Assembly (NCBI GenBank): GCA_027422505.1 | Contig: JAPQWV010001380.1 | Coordinates: 28,207-92,206, forward strand | Source: Craterostigma plantagineum | Taxonomy: Eukaryota > Streptophyta > Magnoliopsida > Lamiales > Linderniaceae | Direction of reading: 5' to 3' | Length of the DNA: 64,000 nucleotides | Shown: piece by piece, positions 11,761-24,200 of the stretch | How positions within the stretch are numbered: position 1 is the first letter of the stretch | Layout of the letters: the number at the start of each line of letters is the position of its first letter | Made by a program: the position numbers and the translations under genes | The notes under the pieces: generated by a model | Database searches by the model: none | Told to the model about the DNA's origin: nothing | Seen by the model: the letters and a program-made list of their open reading frames with translations, nothing else

Positions 11761-13839
11761 TCCTATTTCTATGACTTCCAAAGACTTAGCACTATCGCCC
11801 CTCATCTCTTAAGGAAAAGCCGCTGTCCCAATAGCTTCGTTCAGGAGCGAACAACCACTAAATTGCTTGTTAAATGGAGGAGCAAAAAGGGTAAAGTCGG
11901 CACCTTTAGTTGACCTCGTTAATTGAGAACCAGAGCCTGTTCAAGCAAATCCGATTCAAGGCGCAAAATAGAGTTTATTAATAACCAGCATCCTCACCAG
12001 TTCCAACTTCCTAGCTGGCCGGCGTCCCTGTTCTGGTATGTGATATCCCTTAATGAGGTGCTGTTATAGTTCTGCGGAGTGATGTTCCAACATCCCTTCC
12101 TGTCCCAGCTTCTTTTCTCGTATCGCTTAGTAAAGAGTAAGAGCTTCCGAGAAAGCCAAGGATCCGAAGTCTAATATTTCTCTACAAATAAACTTCTTTT
12201 CCTTGCTTTCACCTCTCTTTTTCATTCCATTCCCCTCTAACGGAACGGCTAGAATAGAAGGTCAAGTCCAGCTCTTTCGCCAATAAATGCTTCGAGTGTC
12301 CTTTCATTGCTATTTGCTTTCTCTGTTCGAAGCTCAGCTGGAACGACGGCAGGAATATTTATTTCCTAGTTGGATGATTTAGTCAGGGCAAAGGATGAAG
12401 AAGAGGTATATTAAGGTTCGGTATTTTACTCCGGGGACTACGTGATCTATTGTCTCTATTGGGTACTTTTTCTTTCGTCCCTGACACCCTTTCTTCTCCT
12501 CCCTCACCCTGACTTCCCCCTCTCTCTCTTTCTTGTTGACAGTGACATCAGAGTTGGTGACAGGGGAAAGCATGTAAAGGAAAAGTGAAATGGTAGCTAC
12601 TTTTTCCCTTTCTGGTCGGTCTGGTGTGGTGTCATTGACTTCATTTCTCTTCACATCCCTCCATTTGAATCTCTACTCTGTTTTGGCTACAGACTGTTCG
12701 CGCTAAGACAGCGATGATGCCCGGGCTAGTGTAACTGATCTCGCTACTAAATCAATATCGTCAGTTATATGGTTGCTTCATCCAATAGAGGTTAAGGTTC
12801 AGAATGTCCTACCTTCCCTGATTCAGAGTGGATCACTCATCAATCTACTGTTATCCCCAAGACCTGCTGTTAGACTTCATCTTCTCTTCTTCTTTGTGAG
12901 ACTTTCTGTTAACCTTTCTTCTATTCTGTTTTTCAAGGCGATACCGAATAGAATAACTCAAGGGCACTGGCTACTCCATCAACTCCATTTCGTTGCGTAA
13001 GTGAGAATGCCAGTCATCATAGTCTGAACTTGAAATCTTTCCTTGGCTTGAGAGGTTTCAGGTTAAGCAGGGGATCAAGACTCTAATGCTTTCATTCCTT
13101 CAGCTTTTCGAAAGCTTCTTGGCATTCTCTTGTCCACATGAATCTTTCCCGTTTTCTCAAGATTTTGAAAAAAGGGAGGCATCTCTCGGCTGACTTCGAA
13201 ACAAACCGGTTTAGTGCGGCTACCCTACCCGTCAATATCTGTACTTCCTTGATCGACCTTGGGGGGCTCATCTCCTGAATGGCAGTTATTTGTCCCCGGG
13301 TTTACTTCAATGCCTCGGCTGGTGGCTGTTCGTCGATTCGGTTGTTCCTTTCTTCTTTGATAATATACCCAGATTGTCCCCCCCTCCTTGGTCGAGTATC
13401 CCAGTTTCTTGAATGGATACGCCTACATAAAAGACTTTACCATCGATGGAATGGAAGTCGGTATCAGACCCCTCTGTAGTTCATTGCACTTTTCTTCCTG
13501 ACAGTCTCCGGCGTACTCGGTTGAGTATGAAGGCTTTCTAAGCTCAGAGGCTTTGTCCGCCCTAAATCTTTGGGCAGTACCCAAACGAACATGGGCTATC
13601 ATAGAAGGAAAGGCCCGTTCGCCTATCGGTGAACCATCAAGTAAACAAACAATCCAATTTGTTAGCGAAGCAGCGAAGATGACACAACATTGTAACCGCT
13701 ACGCGAACGAAGAATGGAGCTTCGCGGAGATAAAGTCAAGTCAGCGAACTACTTAAAACATCGTCGCTACGCTACAAAGGTACGTCAGACACTTTACCCC
13801 AACACAACATCCGCGGGGAAGTCATATTAATCAGAATCT
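11761..13839. other. Gene-poor stretch
   Basis: No gene recognised. Open frames at 12379-12654 (minus) and 12773-13000 (plus) lack known domains. The DNA again looks like mitochondrial spacer. Confidence 0.4.
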
Positions 13840-14130
13840 TTGTGGAAGGGAGTGCTTTATGGTAGATCACCTCACCAGGTTTTGGACCTTCAAACTTTAG
13901 TAAATCCATCTCGAGTTAGCATGGAGGCAGAGGAATTTTCTGCACATAGAAAGTCAGTTCACAGACAGGTTCGTGAGCATTTGGAACAAGCAACAAAGGC
14001 TCTGTTAAGACCAAGGCTGACATTCACAGGATATAGAAAGACTTTTTGAAAAAGGAGATCTTGTGATGCTTTACCTTCGGAAAGAAAGATTTCCTACTGG
14101 AAGAACAAGCTAAGGCCTCAAGGCGAAGAG
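13840..14130 (+). pseudogene. Ty3/gypsy polyprotein fragment, after the integrase core
   Basis: The 69-codon frame at 13840-14049 begins with VLYGRSPHQVLDL and continues through a charged helix (SVHRQVREHLEQATKA). This is the region that follows the catalytic core of plant Ty3/gypsy integrases. A frameshift near 14045 is followed in another frame by GDLVMLYLRKERFPTG (to about 14115), the conserved 'GD.VM..LRKERFP.G' block of the same proteins. No catalytic residues are present and neither end is defined, so this is a dead nuclear-type retroelement fragment. A LINE fragment starts about 110 bp downstream on the same strand. Confidence 0.8.
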
Positions 14131-14242
14131 GAAGGGTTAGGATAGCTCAGTGCTTCGAACAGGAAGGTAAGGTGGAGTAAGTCGAATGAGGTTTTCAGAT
14201 AGGCGAACCTGCGTTTTGCTTAGCAGCTCACTATAAGTACCT

Positions 14243-14660
14243 TTGGAAATCCGTCCTCTTCGCCTAAATATTGATAACTCTTGGTGTACGGACAGTGAGA
14301 CCTTGTGGAGACATCTTATGAGTTTCTATGAAGCTCTCTTCCAGTTTGTACCCAATTCCACTTCCATTTTCATGGATGGCGCTGGACCCCAACTTACTGT
14401 TGAGGAAAAGCATAGTTGCACATGTTAGTTTGAAGGAGGTTAGGAATGCGGTCTTTTCAATGAAAGGTCTTAAGGCGCCGGGACCTGATGGTATCCAGCC
14501 TCTGTTTTATCAGAGACAGTGGGCAACGGTACATCGGACTCTACTTGATTTTGTTCATGGAGCATTGACGTCTGGAAGAATTAGTGAGTAAGTTCTTAAG
14601 GCTCATTTGGTGCTCATTCCCAAAACTGAGTCTCCTGAATCTATCCTAGACTTTCGGTGT
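14243..14660 (+). pseudogene. LINE (L1-type non-LTR retrotransposon) reverse transcriptase fragment
   Basis: Two overlapping frames describe one broken protein. The frame at 14328-14591 carries VRNAVFSMKGLKAPGPDGI followed by FYQRQW, the diagnostic N-terminal block of plant L1-type reverse transcriptases (consensus 'A.F.M...KAPGPDG....F...W'). After a TAA at 14589-14591 the same frame continues with VLKAHLVLIPKTESPESILDF, matching the next conserved block ('..LIPK...P....DFRPI'). The catalytic F/Y-x-DD motif is not included. The upstream frame 14243-14428 fits the weakly conserved stretch before the domain. Truncation at both ends and a stop make it a pseudogene. Confidence 0.85.
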
Positions 14661-15228
14661 CGAAACCTACTGCAGTTTCGGAACGTTCGTTTCCATCGGT
14701 GCTGAGGTGGGCCCATTAGAGTAGAGAGATAATGTGTTGGCTCGGTAGGTATAAGTAGAAAATGAAAGAATTTATCAATGTGCTCTCTTGGGTTTCGATG
14801 CCCATAAAACGTAACTTGTTGCTTTTAGAATAATGAATGATCACGTTCAGCTACATCGGTTGTTTGAGAACAGAGTCTTATTATATATTATTACTAGCTT
14901 TGCGTACCAAAGGGAATTTCGTATAAAAGGCCAAAAGGAAGCTCGAGATTAGGGCTTACAGCGCCTAGAAGAGTCGAATTGGCTGAGCTGTCAAGCAGCG
15001 AAGTGCTGAGCTGGTTGTCCGAACGAGACTTTGCAGCTTTTAGGGAAGGCTTAAGAGTTTCGAAGTCATTTAGTCCTCCTAGGGATATTCGGTATCCGGG
15101 CGAAGGGTCTAACGAGCTCTTGTTGAGCGCCTAGAGCAAATGCCTATCCTTTGGAGTTACCAAGCTGTACCCTTAAGTAAGGTAATGCATTGCTTCTCAC
15201 TTGCCGACAGAACCCGTGGGGATTATCA

Positions 15229-15285
15229 ATCAGTCCTGTCTTTAATGTGATGGACCTCTCTCCTTACATCGGCGAACCGGCTTCG
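15229..15285 (+). pseudogene. Possible Ty3/gypsy polyprotein C-terminal fragment
   Basis: The frame reads ISPVFNVMDLSPYIGE. Plant Ty3/gypsy polyproteins carry a 'ISP.FNV.DL.PY' motif just after the block found at 13840-14130, on the same strand. The two may be parts of one element separated by the LINE fragment and about 570 bp of other DNA. The match is short, so it is tentative. Confidence 0.5.
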
Positions 15286-15289
15286 TCGC

Positions 15290-18200
15290 TTTACCACCTG
15301 TATTTGCTTAATGGCTCATCCGGATCGAGAACTTTCTTAACGGCTCTTCTGGTATCTAGCCAAGTATAGAGTGGGTAATGATTTGGTTCAGTATGCTCTT
15401 CAAGAAGGGCGGAACAAAGCTTCTTGGTGGAAAGGAATCATTGAGGCTTGTAAGGAAGGGGAGGATCCTAACCAATGAGCTGTGTTTCAAATGGGGAAAG
15501 GAAGGAGTAAGTCAAGATAGGAATAAGGCACGGCCAGCCGTGCTTCCCTTACCGCCGAGAACTTGATTTCCAGTTTTCCAAGGTCCCTTAGTCCACGGAT
15601 TAGCAAAGCGGGCCGATGAGATGAATTGGTTTCGGGCCGGGGCAATAAGGGAAGCTGCGGGAAGAGTTTCAGAACTAGGCGATAGGACTCCTGTCCATAA
15701 GGCTAGGAAGAAAGCGGGAGCACAAAAGAGGAGTGATGCCAACCAAGTCGGAGGACTTTCTTGCTTTATAAATAAAGTAAGGAAAACTTGGTAGTACCAT
15801 ATTTCCCTATTCTAGGATGAAATACTTTTCTGCCTAGCTTTCAATAGTTCCATTTCTCATTCCTTTACCGAAAGGATGATATTTCCTCATGACTGGTGAA
15901 GAAGTCGACTCTTATTTGGGGTATCAAGCTAAACCCGCCACAGCTGCAACAACCTATTCTCTTTCTCTACGAAATTCTCGATTTGGTTTGCTTTGACTAA
16001 GCAGAACTCTTTCCTTATGCATTGGCTTGGTTTCAGTGAGTTCAGTTGCCTAGGGTTCAAAAGAATGGGAATAAATTGAAGAAGAAATGTTCTTAGATAG
16101 AGGCAAGGCTGAATAAGCGATGTTGGAGGCAGGGCTCCTAGAAGCTCCGTCGAAAGGGAAATGATCTTTAGGTAAGAAAGGTTCCTCTCTTCACTAAGCT
16201 AAGGCCTAAGAAAGAGGTAAGTAGGCTAGGTAGAGAGTCTCTGTCTATGGGCCAGTAACTCCCTCTATCAATATTCTCTTCTCCCATTGGAGTATATCCT
16301 ATAGCTGGCAAGTTAGAAGGCTATTCAAATGGACAAGCTTTATCTCATATTCGACTCGGAGTATCTCGCAAGCTATCCATATGGGAAAAAAGCACAAAAG
16401 CAGCTAAGATTTCCAAGGCTCTCAAGTTCTTGTCGGATGTCTTTGAAGAAAGCACAACCCTTGGAATCTCTCTGAAAACGGGAGCTCTTGCTGCTGCAAA
16501 TTCCCTAGTGGTTAGGCAGTCGAGTTGGCCCTATTAGGATTCACTTTCTGTTGAAGTAGGTCATACTGGAAGAAGAGTGAGCCACTTTAATTAAATAAAG
16601 GGAGGGTAAAGCCTTCCTAGCGAACACTAGCAGCAGAGATTGTGCTTATTCCATACGCTGTAAAGAACTCACTATCTAACAGGACCTGTCCTCGTATCAG
16701 TCCTCTCTAAAGAAGCTAACTTTTGTTTGGGCTAACATTCTCAGTGCTACGAATACTACTGCTCTAACGTGCTATCTAGGAAAGCTGGTTATAAGGTTCT
16801 AGGTCAAGCGCAGTCACTCGACACCATTAGATATTTATTAAGGTCTTTACACAAACAAGAGCAAGGGAGTTTTTAAGCGCGGGCAGGCTCCTGGGCGCAA
16901 ACAAAGAAGCTAGTTAAGGAAGAGATAGATTTATGGGACTTTACCCCCTATGTAATCAGGCTAAGAAAAAACAGCTTTTCTTTCAGAACATCCCTTCGGG
17001 AAGTAAGAGCAATTGGCCCTGAACTTGCCAAAGTGGAGGTTTTTTTTTCATAAACAATCAGTCAATCCATTAAGTCAAGTTCGGCGGTAAAGCAAGGCAA
17101 GTTAACTTCCAGTTCTGGCAGAAAGGAAGGAAGCGTAGTCCTCAAAATGGATCTAATTGCACTTCGCGCTCAGCGTTCTTTACGTCTTTTGGTCTGCCAC
17201 CAAAACTTGGCTGAACTATCAAGAAACATGGCAGCCGTATTCACCGACGCCTCCTCGGACGTAGTCCGACAAGCCGTTCCATATCCCAAAAGTGACTTTT
17301 TCGACCCTTAGCATCTCGGGTGCCAACGAATGCCTTTGATTTCGCTTGATTCGAACCGTCTACGTCGAGCCGCACTAGCCTACGGGTTCTTCCCCGCCTA
17401 TCCAATATCCGATTCAAAAAGAGCTTGGATTGCTGCTTTTCCTCTCTCTGTATAAAGTAAGTCCCAGTGTTGGGCAGAGCTCAAACTCAAAGGACCCTTC
17501 TGCTTGAAGCTATCAAAAAAAGTCTAATTCCTGTTATTTGCAATCAATTCCCCTTGCTTTGGAATTCGATTAATCGGCTGAAAGCGGCTCCAATCTTTTC
17601 TTAAGAAGAAAAGGATGTCGGGCGAATGAGGACATAGCAAATCAGATCCTAGCGTTAGAGCGCCCCCTTTCGAACCAGAGTGTCTTCACTGGGGGGAATT
17701 GGCTTCTATTCGGTATTTGGTTAGTCACGCTTTGCTTACCTTGAAGAGCCCTTTAGTGAATAACTCTTTCTTGGGAAAGGTTTCCGATCTGCGAGCACCC
17801 TGCACACTGGATCGTAGGTAGCAGTGGCCTACCAGTAGGTCTTTGGGGCATTCGGATTCGGAAGTTAGAGACTCAAGAGGTTGGGTGCCTGTGACTGGCT
17901 TATTGCTCTTATGGTAGGGCAGTAGCAAGAAGCCTCCATAGGGGCTTTAATGCGACTCCTATTACTACTCAATCGATTAGCATAAACTAAAGGATAGGAT
18001 TTTTCCCGGTAACCTAGCTCGCTTCGCCGCATTCGGAAGGAGAAAGGTTTGTTCTCTAATGTGATATAGTTGTAAGTTATTCCAGCTTGCTTGAAAACCT
18101 CGTTATTACAGAGCGGTGGCTCTGGAACATTTGACAGAGATAAGAGTCTTAGTACTGTTTTAAGTGGCAGTATCCTAAGCAACTCTCCCTATGCTTAATC

Positions 18201-21200
18201 TCATCAATAATAGCAGACACCTGGTTTAAGTTTCATTTAATCTTTTCCATCTCGGCCTTCCCCATTTCAGGTTTTAGAAGACTTAGTTTCGCGCAGGGCA
18301 CCTTTAAACATTTTCCCCTTTCTTTTCTGGCTTTCTGGCTGGATTAGCTAGCTTCAAGGCGCTTATTTGAAACAAAGTACAGAGAGAACAGAACCGCTTT
18401 AAGGTTATCACACTTTACAGTCTAGATTTATAGACAACCGGGGTATCAGCGTACTTCACGGCTAACTGAAGCCAGTGCAGATAATTCCTTTTCCGAATGA
18501 AAGGCGATAGGGGACGTACCCTAAGGAAGCAAGAAGGGAGGATTTTATTTACTTTACCGCTAGAACCTTCCTTTCACGAGTGAACCCGGGCACGAGCCTA
18601 CCTTGGTTGAACCAAAAAAGGGGTACCGACTACCTACCATTACCATATAATATAGGGAATGAACCGAGTTAGAGGCATATGCTTCCTTTACCGATAGCCG
18701 GTACCGAACTATCCGAAAGCCCTCTACAAAGGCTCAAGAAGAAGGATTGGATGAATTGAGATGCATATAGAATAGATGGTAGGGTTCCAAACCTCGCCTA
18801 GCACCGAAAGAGAAGGCGTTGTTCTGCAGGGTACGGCCCTGGACAGTGGAGAAATATAATAAGATGGAGCCTACCTACTTGGTTCGGACGAAGTAGATAG
18901 ATCAAAGGAATAGAATCCAGGTGGTTCTTATGCCACTTTTGATGGTCTCGGTTCGAACAAGATAGATGGAAAACCATTAGATCGATAGCTGGGGTAATTT
19001 CCTTACCACTCCGAGTCATATTGATCCCTGGGAACAGTTCTTAGAGTTGTAGATTGCTCGATAGCTTACCCAGAAAGTCGAAGATGGATTTTCTTCTCAT
19101 TGGATTGGTCGGCCACCATAGTACTAAGTTTGTAGCCATACCGTTAAGAGTGCTAAATTCCTTTTCATGTCCAAAATCAACGTACAATCGGCGATAAAGT
19201 CAGTGAAGTTCCTTTACTTAGGGCAATCAGGTCCTTCCCTAAGTCTAATCCCTAATTATGCGCAACAAACACATGGAATTGGACCTTTCCTGCTTTCAGG
19301 ATTTGTTGCTCTTTTGAGACAGCTAGCTCACAAATCTTTTTCGTAGTTTCCGTTTAATAAGTTGTACTCATTGGTTTTGCTGAGAAATGATTGGGAGAAG
19401 GATAGTGCACCATCCATCAATCCAATCGTACTATATCTGTCTACCCCATCCTGCCAAGTAAGAAGGTAGCCTTCATTCAATAGAATACTATCAACAAATC
19501 AAATCAGTACTTTCGCAGACGGAAGAGCTCAGAGATTATTAGCCAGCGAATATTTTCTTGCTTCTGATGTACCAGCTCTAGCTCACTTGATTGCGTGCTT
19601 TCTTGGTTGTGTTGTGCCCGCCTGTGCTTATCTTCCTTTTTCTTTCTTTCCTGCAGTCGCGGTGGGAGATGTTAGCTCTTGTGTTCCAGCGATAGGGAGT
19701 TTCAAACAAAGGGACGAAAGAATCCCCTGCTCTTGTTCGAGAATCTGCTTCACATGAATGCCCAGACTCGGATGCTAGAGAATAGTCTGGAATGCTCTCT
19801 TACTGTTACTGGGATCCTATCCGCTCTTAGAAAGCTAACTTCATGCCCGGTCTTAGGCGAAGGCAATGAAATGGATGCTACAGAGCGTTCTTGGGATCTT
19901 CTCTGGTGTTCACGTAAGCGCTATTCTCGGCCTTACCCCCATTTGTGGGGAACTCCAGGAGGATATAGAAACCTTTGTAGGAGGAGGGGGAGTCAAGCAA
20001 GGCTGTCAAAGTAGCCTCAACATGCCTATTTTGCAAGAATAAGGTCTTTCTCTTATATAGGTATAGGCTATTTTGCCTTCTTCGATGAGAAGGTAGGAAT
20101 AGCTCCTAACCCCAAGAAAAAACGGAGGAAGACTCGGCATTCAGGCGAGCCGCCCATTCTCTTATTCCTTGCCATCTTCTTGACTCTGATATTATCTTCA
20201 TCCTATCTTCTCGGAGTAGGAGCTAATCAAGTCCCACAGCTCCTTCTTGTGGGCAGATTAGGCTCTTCTATTCCCGGAAAAGAACCTATTGATTCACTTG
20301 CACCCCTTTTGAAATGGCAACTTCAACTAGAAAAGAAAAGTCTCAATCCCTTAGTAGGCAACAGTTGGACTGAAGGATATGAATTCAATAGCAACAGGAT
20401 TAAGATGTTGAGTTATTAAGCATTGGAAAGGAAGGTAGAGGGAGTTGGATAGAGACCGGTATAAGAAAAAAATGGCAGTTGCAGAGATCGGAGTCGTAAA
20501 CCAGAGTGAACGGAACGTAGAAAGACGAGGTAAGGAGAAAGAGTGTAGCTTACAGCTATCCAATAGCAAGTTTAGGGGTCTAATCTCCCCACGGGGCGGT
20601 AAGTGCTTGATATGAAGTGGCTAATCGCCAGGGTCTTTCAACTCATGGTCGAATGTGAACAAGGAAGAAGCAGTCTTAGCTGCAGTTACCGTTGAAGGAA
20701 GGAAGGGCTTAGAAGAAGCATAGTCCTTACGGACAGCAGGAACCATCCAAAGCAATCCATTTTTCTCCCTGCTAAGAAGACTGGAATGGAATTTTCCCGA
20801 GTTCTGAAACCTTCTCTTGATTTATAAGTAAAAGAAGCCTTGGTGCCTCGCTTTCGCGAGTTCTTACCCTTTGCCCGAATTTACTTCTTAATGTGTTCGA
20901 AGCCAGGACTATAAGTATGAGTGACTTTCTTCCAGACAAAAGAGATAGCTGGATTGAAAACCTAGCTCTATCTATAACTAGAAGTCAAAGTCAGGTAGGC
21001 CTTAGCCTGGTAGGTGATCCGCAACAAACCAAAGAAGGCAGACTTTGGGTCGACCAGCAGGAGAGTCTTTCAACGATGAGACTCTTCGAGCCTTGACTTT
21101 GACTAAAATAGTAAATAGAAGGTCAGGCTCATTTAGAGAAGCAAGAGTGAAACTACGAGCTAAAAGGGATACAACTGAAAGAACACTGGATTGCTGGCAT

Positions 21201-24200
21201 AAACACTCCGTTCGGGAATCTGAGTCAATCAGAGTATGGTACAGGAGGATTTACCCTATAACAAAATCACTTTCTTCTCTTATGATATTGATATTTCGAG
21301 TTTAAAAAACAGACTGTATAATCAGTCAGTAGTGCTTTCCGGATTAAAGCGGTTTCTTGCTAAGGAGATGAGTTGCCTTCTTCAAATGGAAATTCTCTCT
21401 GGGAATCATATCCCTAAGCTCTCACTCGAAAGGGTTCAAAAAGTATTCTTTCACTACAACGTATTCTCATGCAAAAACGTATTCGTTGCTAAGAAGATTT
21501 TGAATTAAATAAGTTGTAGGGACTCATCCAACTAAGCTTAGCCTTTACCTAAGCACCTTGCCTTTTAGGCCTTGCTTGCTTTACTTTAGTCCTACTATCC
21601 CTGGCTCTTGAAATCTTATACTATCTTAACTACAAAAGGTAATAAAGATTTTCTTCTTGATACTAGATGATCTATTGAGTAAGTAACTCGTTAAGTAAGA
21701 ATAAGTAATATCACAAATTTCATCCCTACAACTTATTTTTTTGGTACAGCTCGAAGAGACAGAAGATTAGAGGAGGGCAGATGAGATGACACTCAAAGCA
21801 CTGATAGTCTAAACCCTGGGGCTGGTACTTCAATTGGGAGCTATCACAAACTAGATGCTTACATTTTTTCTCTCCCAGTGCTTTAAGTAATAAATACATA
21901 ACGAAAGAAGATATTCTCTAGCCTAGAGGAAAGAGAACAACTAGGATGAAAGGTATTACTAATCTTGATATAGTGAGACAGGATGATAGAATGTCACTAG
22001 TATAAGCGTCCGGTTAGAACCATGGGAAGATTAGAATGACTTCACTAGGAACCTCATTAAAGATAGATAGCAACCTTAGAGAGCTTACACAGTCAATTGA
22101 TCTATCCTAGGTTGAGGAATCCGGGAAGAAGGCTTTCAAGTCAAGAAGAGATTAGCTCCTAAGGAGGAAATAAGGGAGTCATCTCGAAAGACGCAAAAGA
22201 TCTGTTATTAGCTTATTTATAAGCAGTCGAAGATCCTTAAAAGCCTTTCTTTTTGGCTTACGGCTTACTTGCCTTTTTTTCTTAAAGCCTATCTATATAG
22301 AGAGACATAGACTGAGGGCATTCTCGGCATCCATGCTCCTGGCAATGGCAAGATCCGAGATGTCAGTTCTTGAAGACAAGCCTCAACCTTATTCTGACTC
22401 CTACTAGGGCAATCAGGTTCAAGTTAAGCCCGAACAGCTTAGTTTTCCACTTCTCTTCCGACACAAGCTTCTTTGCCAAGCCTTCCCCATTAACAGGAAA
22501 TCTAGTAAGAAAGGCAAGGGTTCTCAACCACGGGAAGGGGGAGGGGGAAGGATCACAGGGCCAAGATTGAAAGTCAGGGTCGGTGATCAAAGGGAAAGAG
22601 AGGAAAGGGGCAACTCAAATAGAAATAATTAATACATCTTGATTTCGACTTTAAAGAGAGGATACCATAGCTAGAACCTTATCTAAGTTGACTTCGTTGG
22701 AAGTACCAATACCCACTGCTACTAAGAACCTAACAGATTTCTCCCTTTAGGACAAAGATCCATTACTATGTTGTATCAGTACTTTCAACTATGATTCTAT
22801 GAGACTTCCTACAGAGTAAGTAGGCATAAAGATGGGTTAGATTACAGTGGAAAGCGAAGACAGCAGGAAGGATTTCCGGCAATGGATTAAGCTGATACCT
22901 CTCTTTGATGAAGCAGCGAGCGTACTTCCATGTCTAATTTCTAACTAAACCGGTCGTCTTTGACTGGTTTATAGGCCGGTTTCCTTCTCTTTATCAACCA
23001 AACTACTAGCTTACAGGTTGGCTGGCTATTCTATCAACCCTGTGCCAAATAGTGGTACTTTCATTTCGATAATCCGCTAGTCTTCCTAACAAAAGAAGTC
23101 AAAGATGTTTTAGTTACTGCAACAGCCTTCCATTACAAGAGTTTCCGCTTTGAAAGTGAGGCATATCAGTGGTTTACGGATATCTTACCATAAGTTATTT
23201 CTAATAAAGCTTGAAATCACTCGGAATGCTAAAGGACCCTTTCACTTTCTAGCGAATAGAATAGGAATCTGTGAAGGTAAAACGGAGGTTCTTATGAGCA
23301 TCCCAATGGATAGAGGGCTGAACGTATCATGAATTAGAAGGGGATAGCCCCGAAATACCTTTACCCCTTCAAGCGCAAGAAACTCCCGGTAATGTAAGCA
23401 TGTCAATGGAGTTCCCAAAGAAGTCCTTTTGCTTACTGGTACTCCTGTCCTACCCCTGCTGGAATTAGACCAGTGACCGAAAAAGAAGTCGCTCTTGTCT
23501 TATTCTTATCGGTATCGTAAGCCCTTCTAGTACAACCGTTCCCTCCCTCCTCAAAGGGTGAGATGACTTCAAGAATATCATCAGTACTCCTCGAATCAAT
23601 CTATTCTACCGACGAAGAATCTGGGTTGTAGGCAAGCGCCGCCCCAGCAAGTGTTACGCGCTACGTCGAAAGGGAAGATCGCTCAAATCGCCCTATTCAT
23701 CTCCTCTCCCGTTGGTCGAGTCACTTCGTCCCTTATCATCTTGATGAAAGCCTGCTTAGCAGCCCCTGTAGAGGCTCACTTCATGCCTTTACGAGCCTAC
23801 CATCTCTCTCAGCTAGAGAAAAGTCGACAGACATCTTTGTAACCTAATAGCCCCAAAAAGGATGGTCTTTTCTGAGAAGAAAAGCATATCTCCCTTGAGG
23901 ATCTTCTGGAAAGTAGCCTATGGAAAGAGCAAACCCAACCAATATGAGCCAATACTTGCCTTTCCCATGGAAGATAGTAGCCCTGCGTATTGATTCATTA
24001 CCGACTGAACGGGAAATGCTTGCTTCTATTCTCTCCCCTCGAGCCGTAAAGAAATGTGAAGGATAAAGAACTGAAAAGGCTGCAAAAGTGGAATCATTTC
24101 TTTATTGTTGATAGTTATCCGATTCCAACATATCTTTCTTCCTTGTCTCGGTAATCAACATAAGAGTAGCGAGAGCAGGGCGTAAGCATTAGTTCTTTCT

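Noticed and set aside
20893..21508. Mitochondrial plasmid DNA polymerase fragment
   Set aside because: Aromatic-rich text looked suggestive, but no polymerase or exonuclease motif could be found.
24041..24064. Group II intron domain V, suggested by GAGCCGTA
   Set aside because: The complementary half and GTTC-type end are absent; no flanking exon is recognised.
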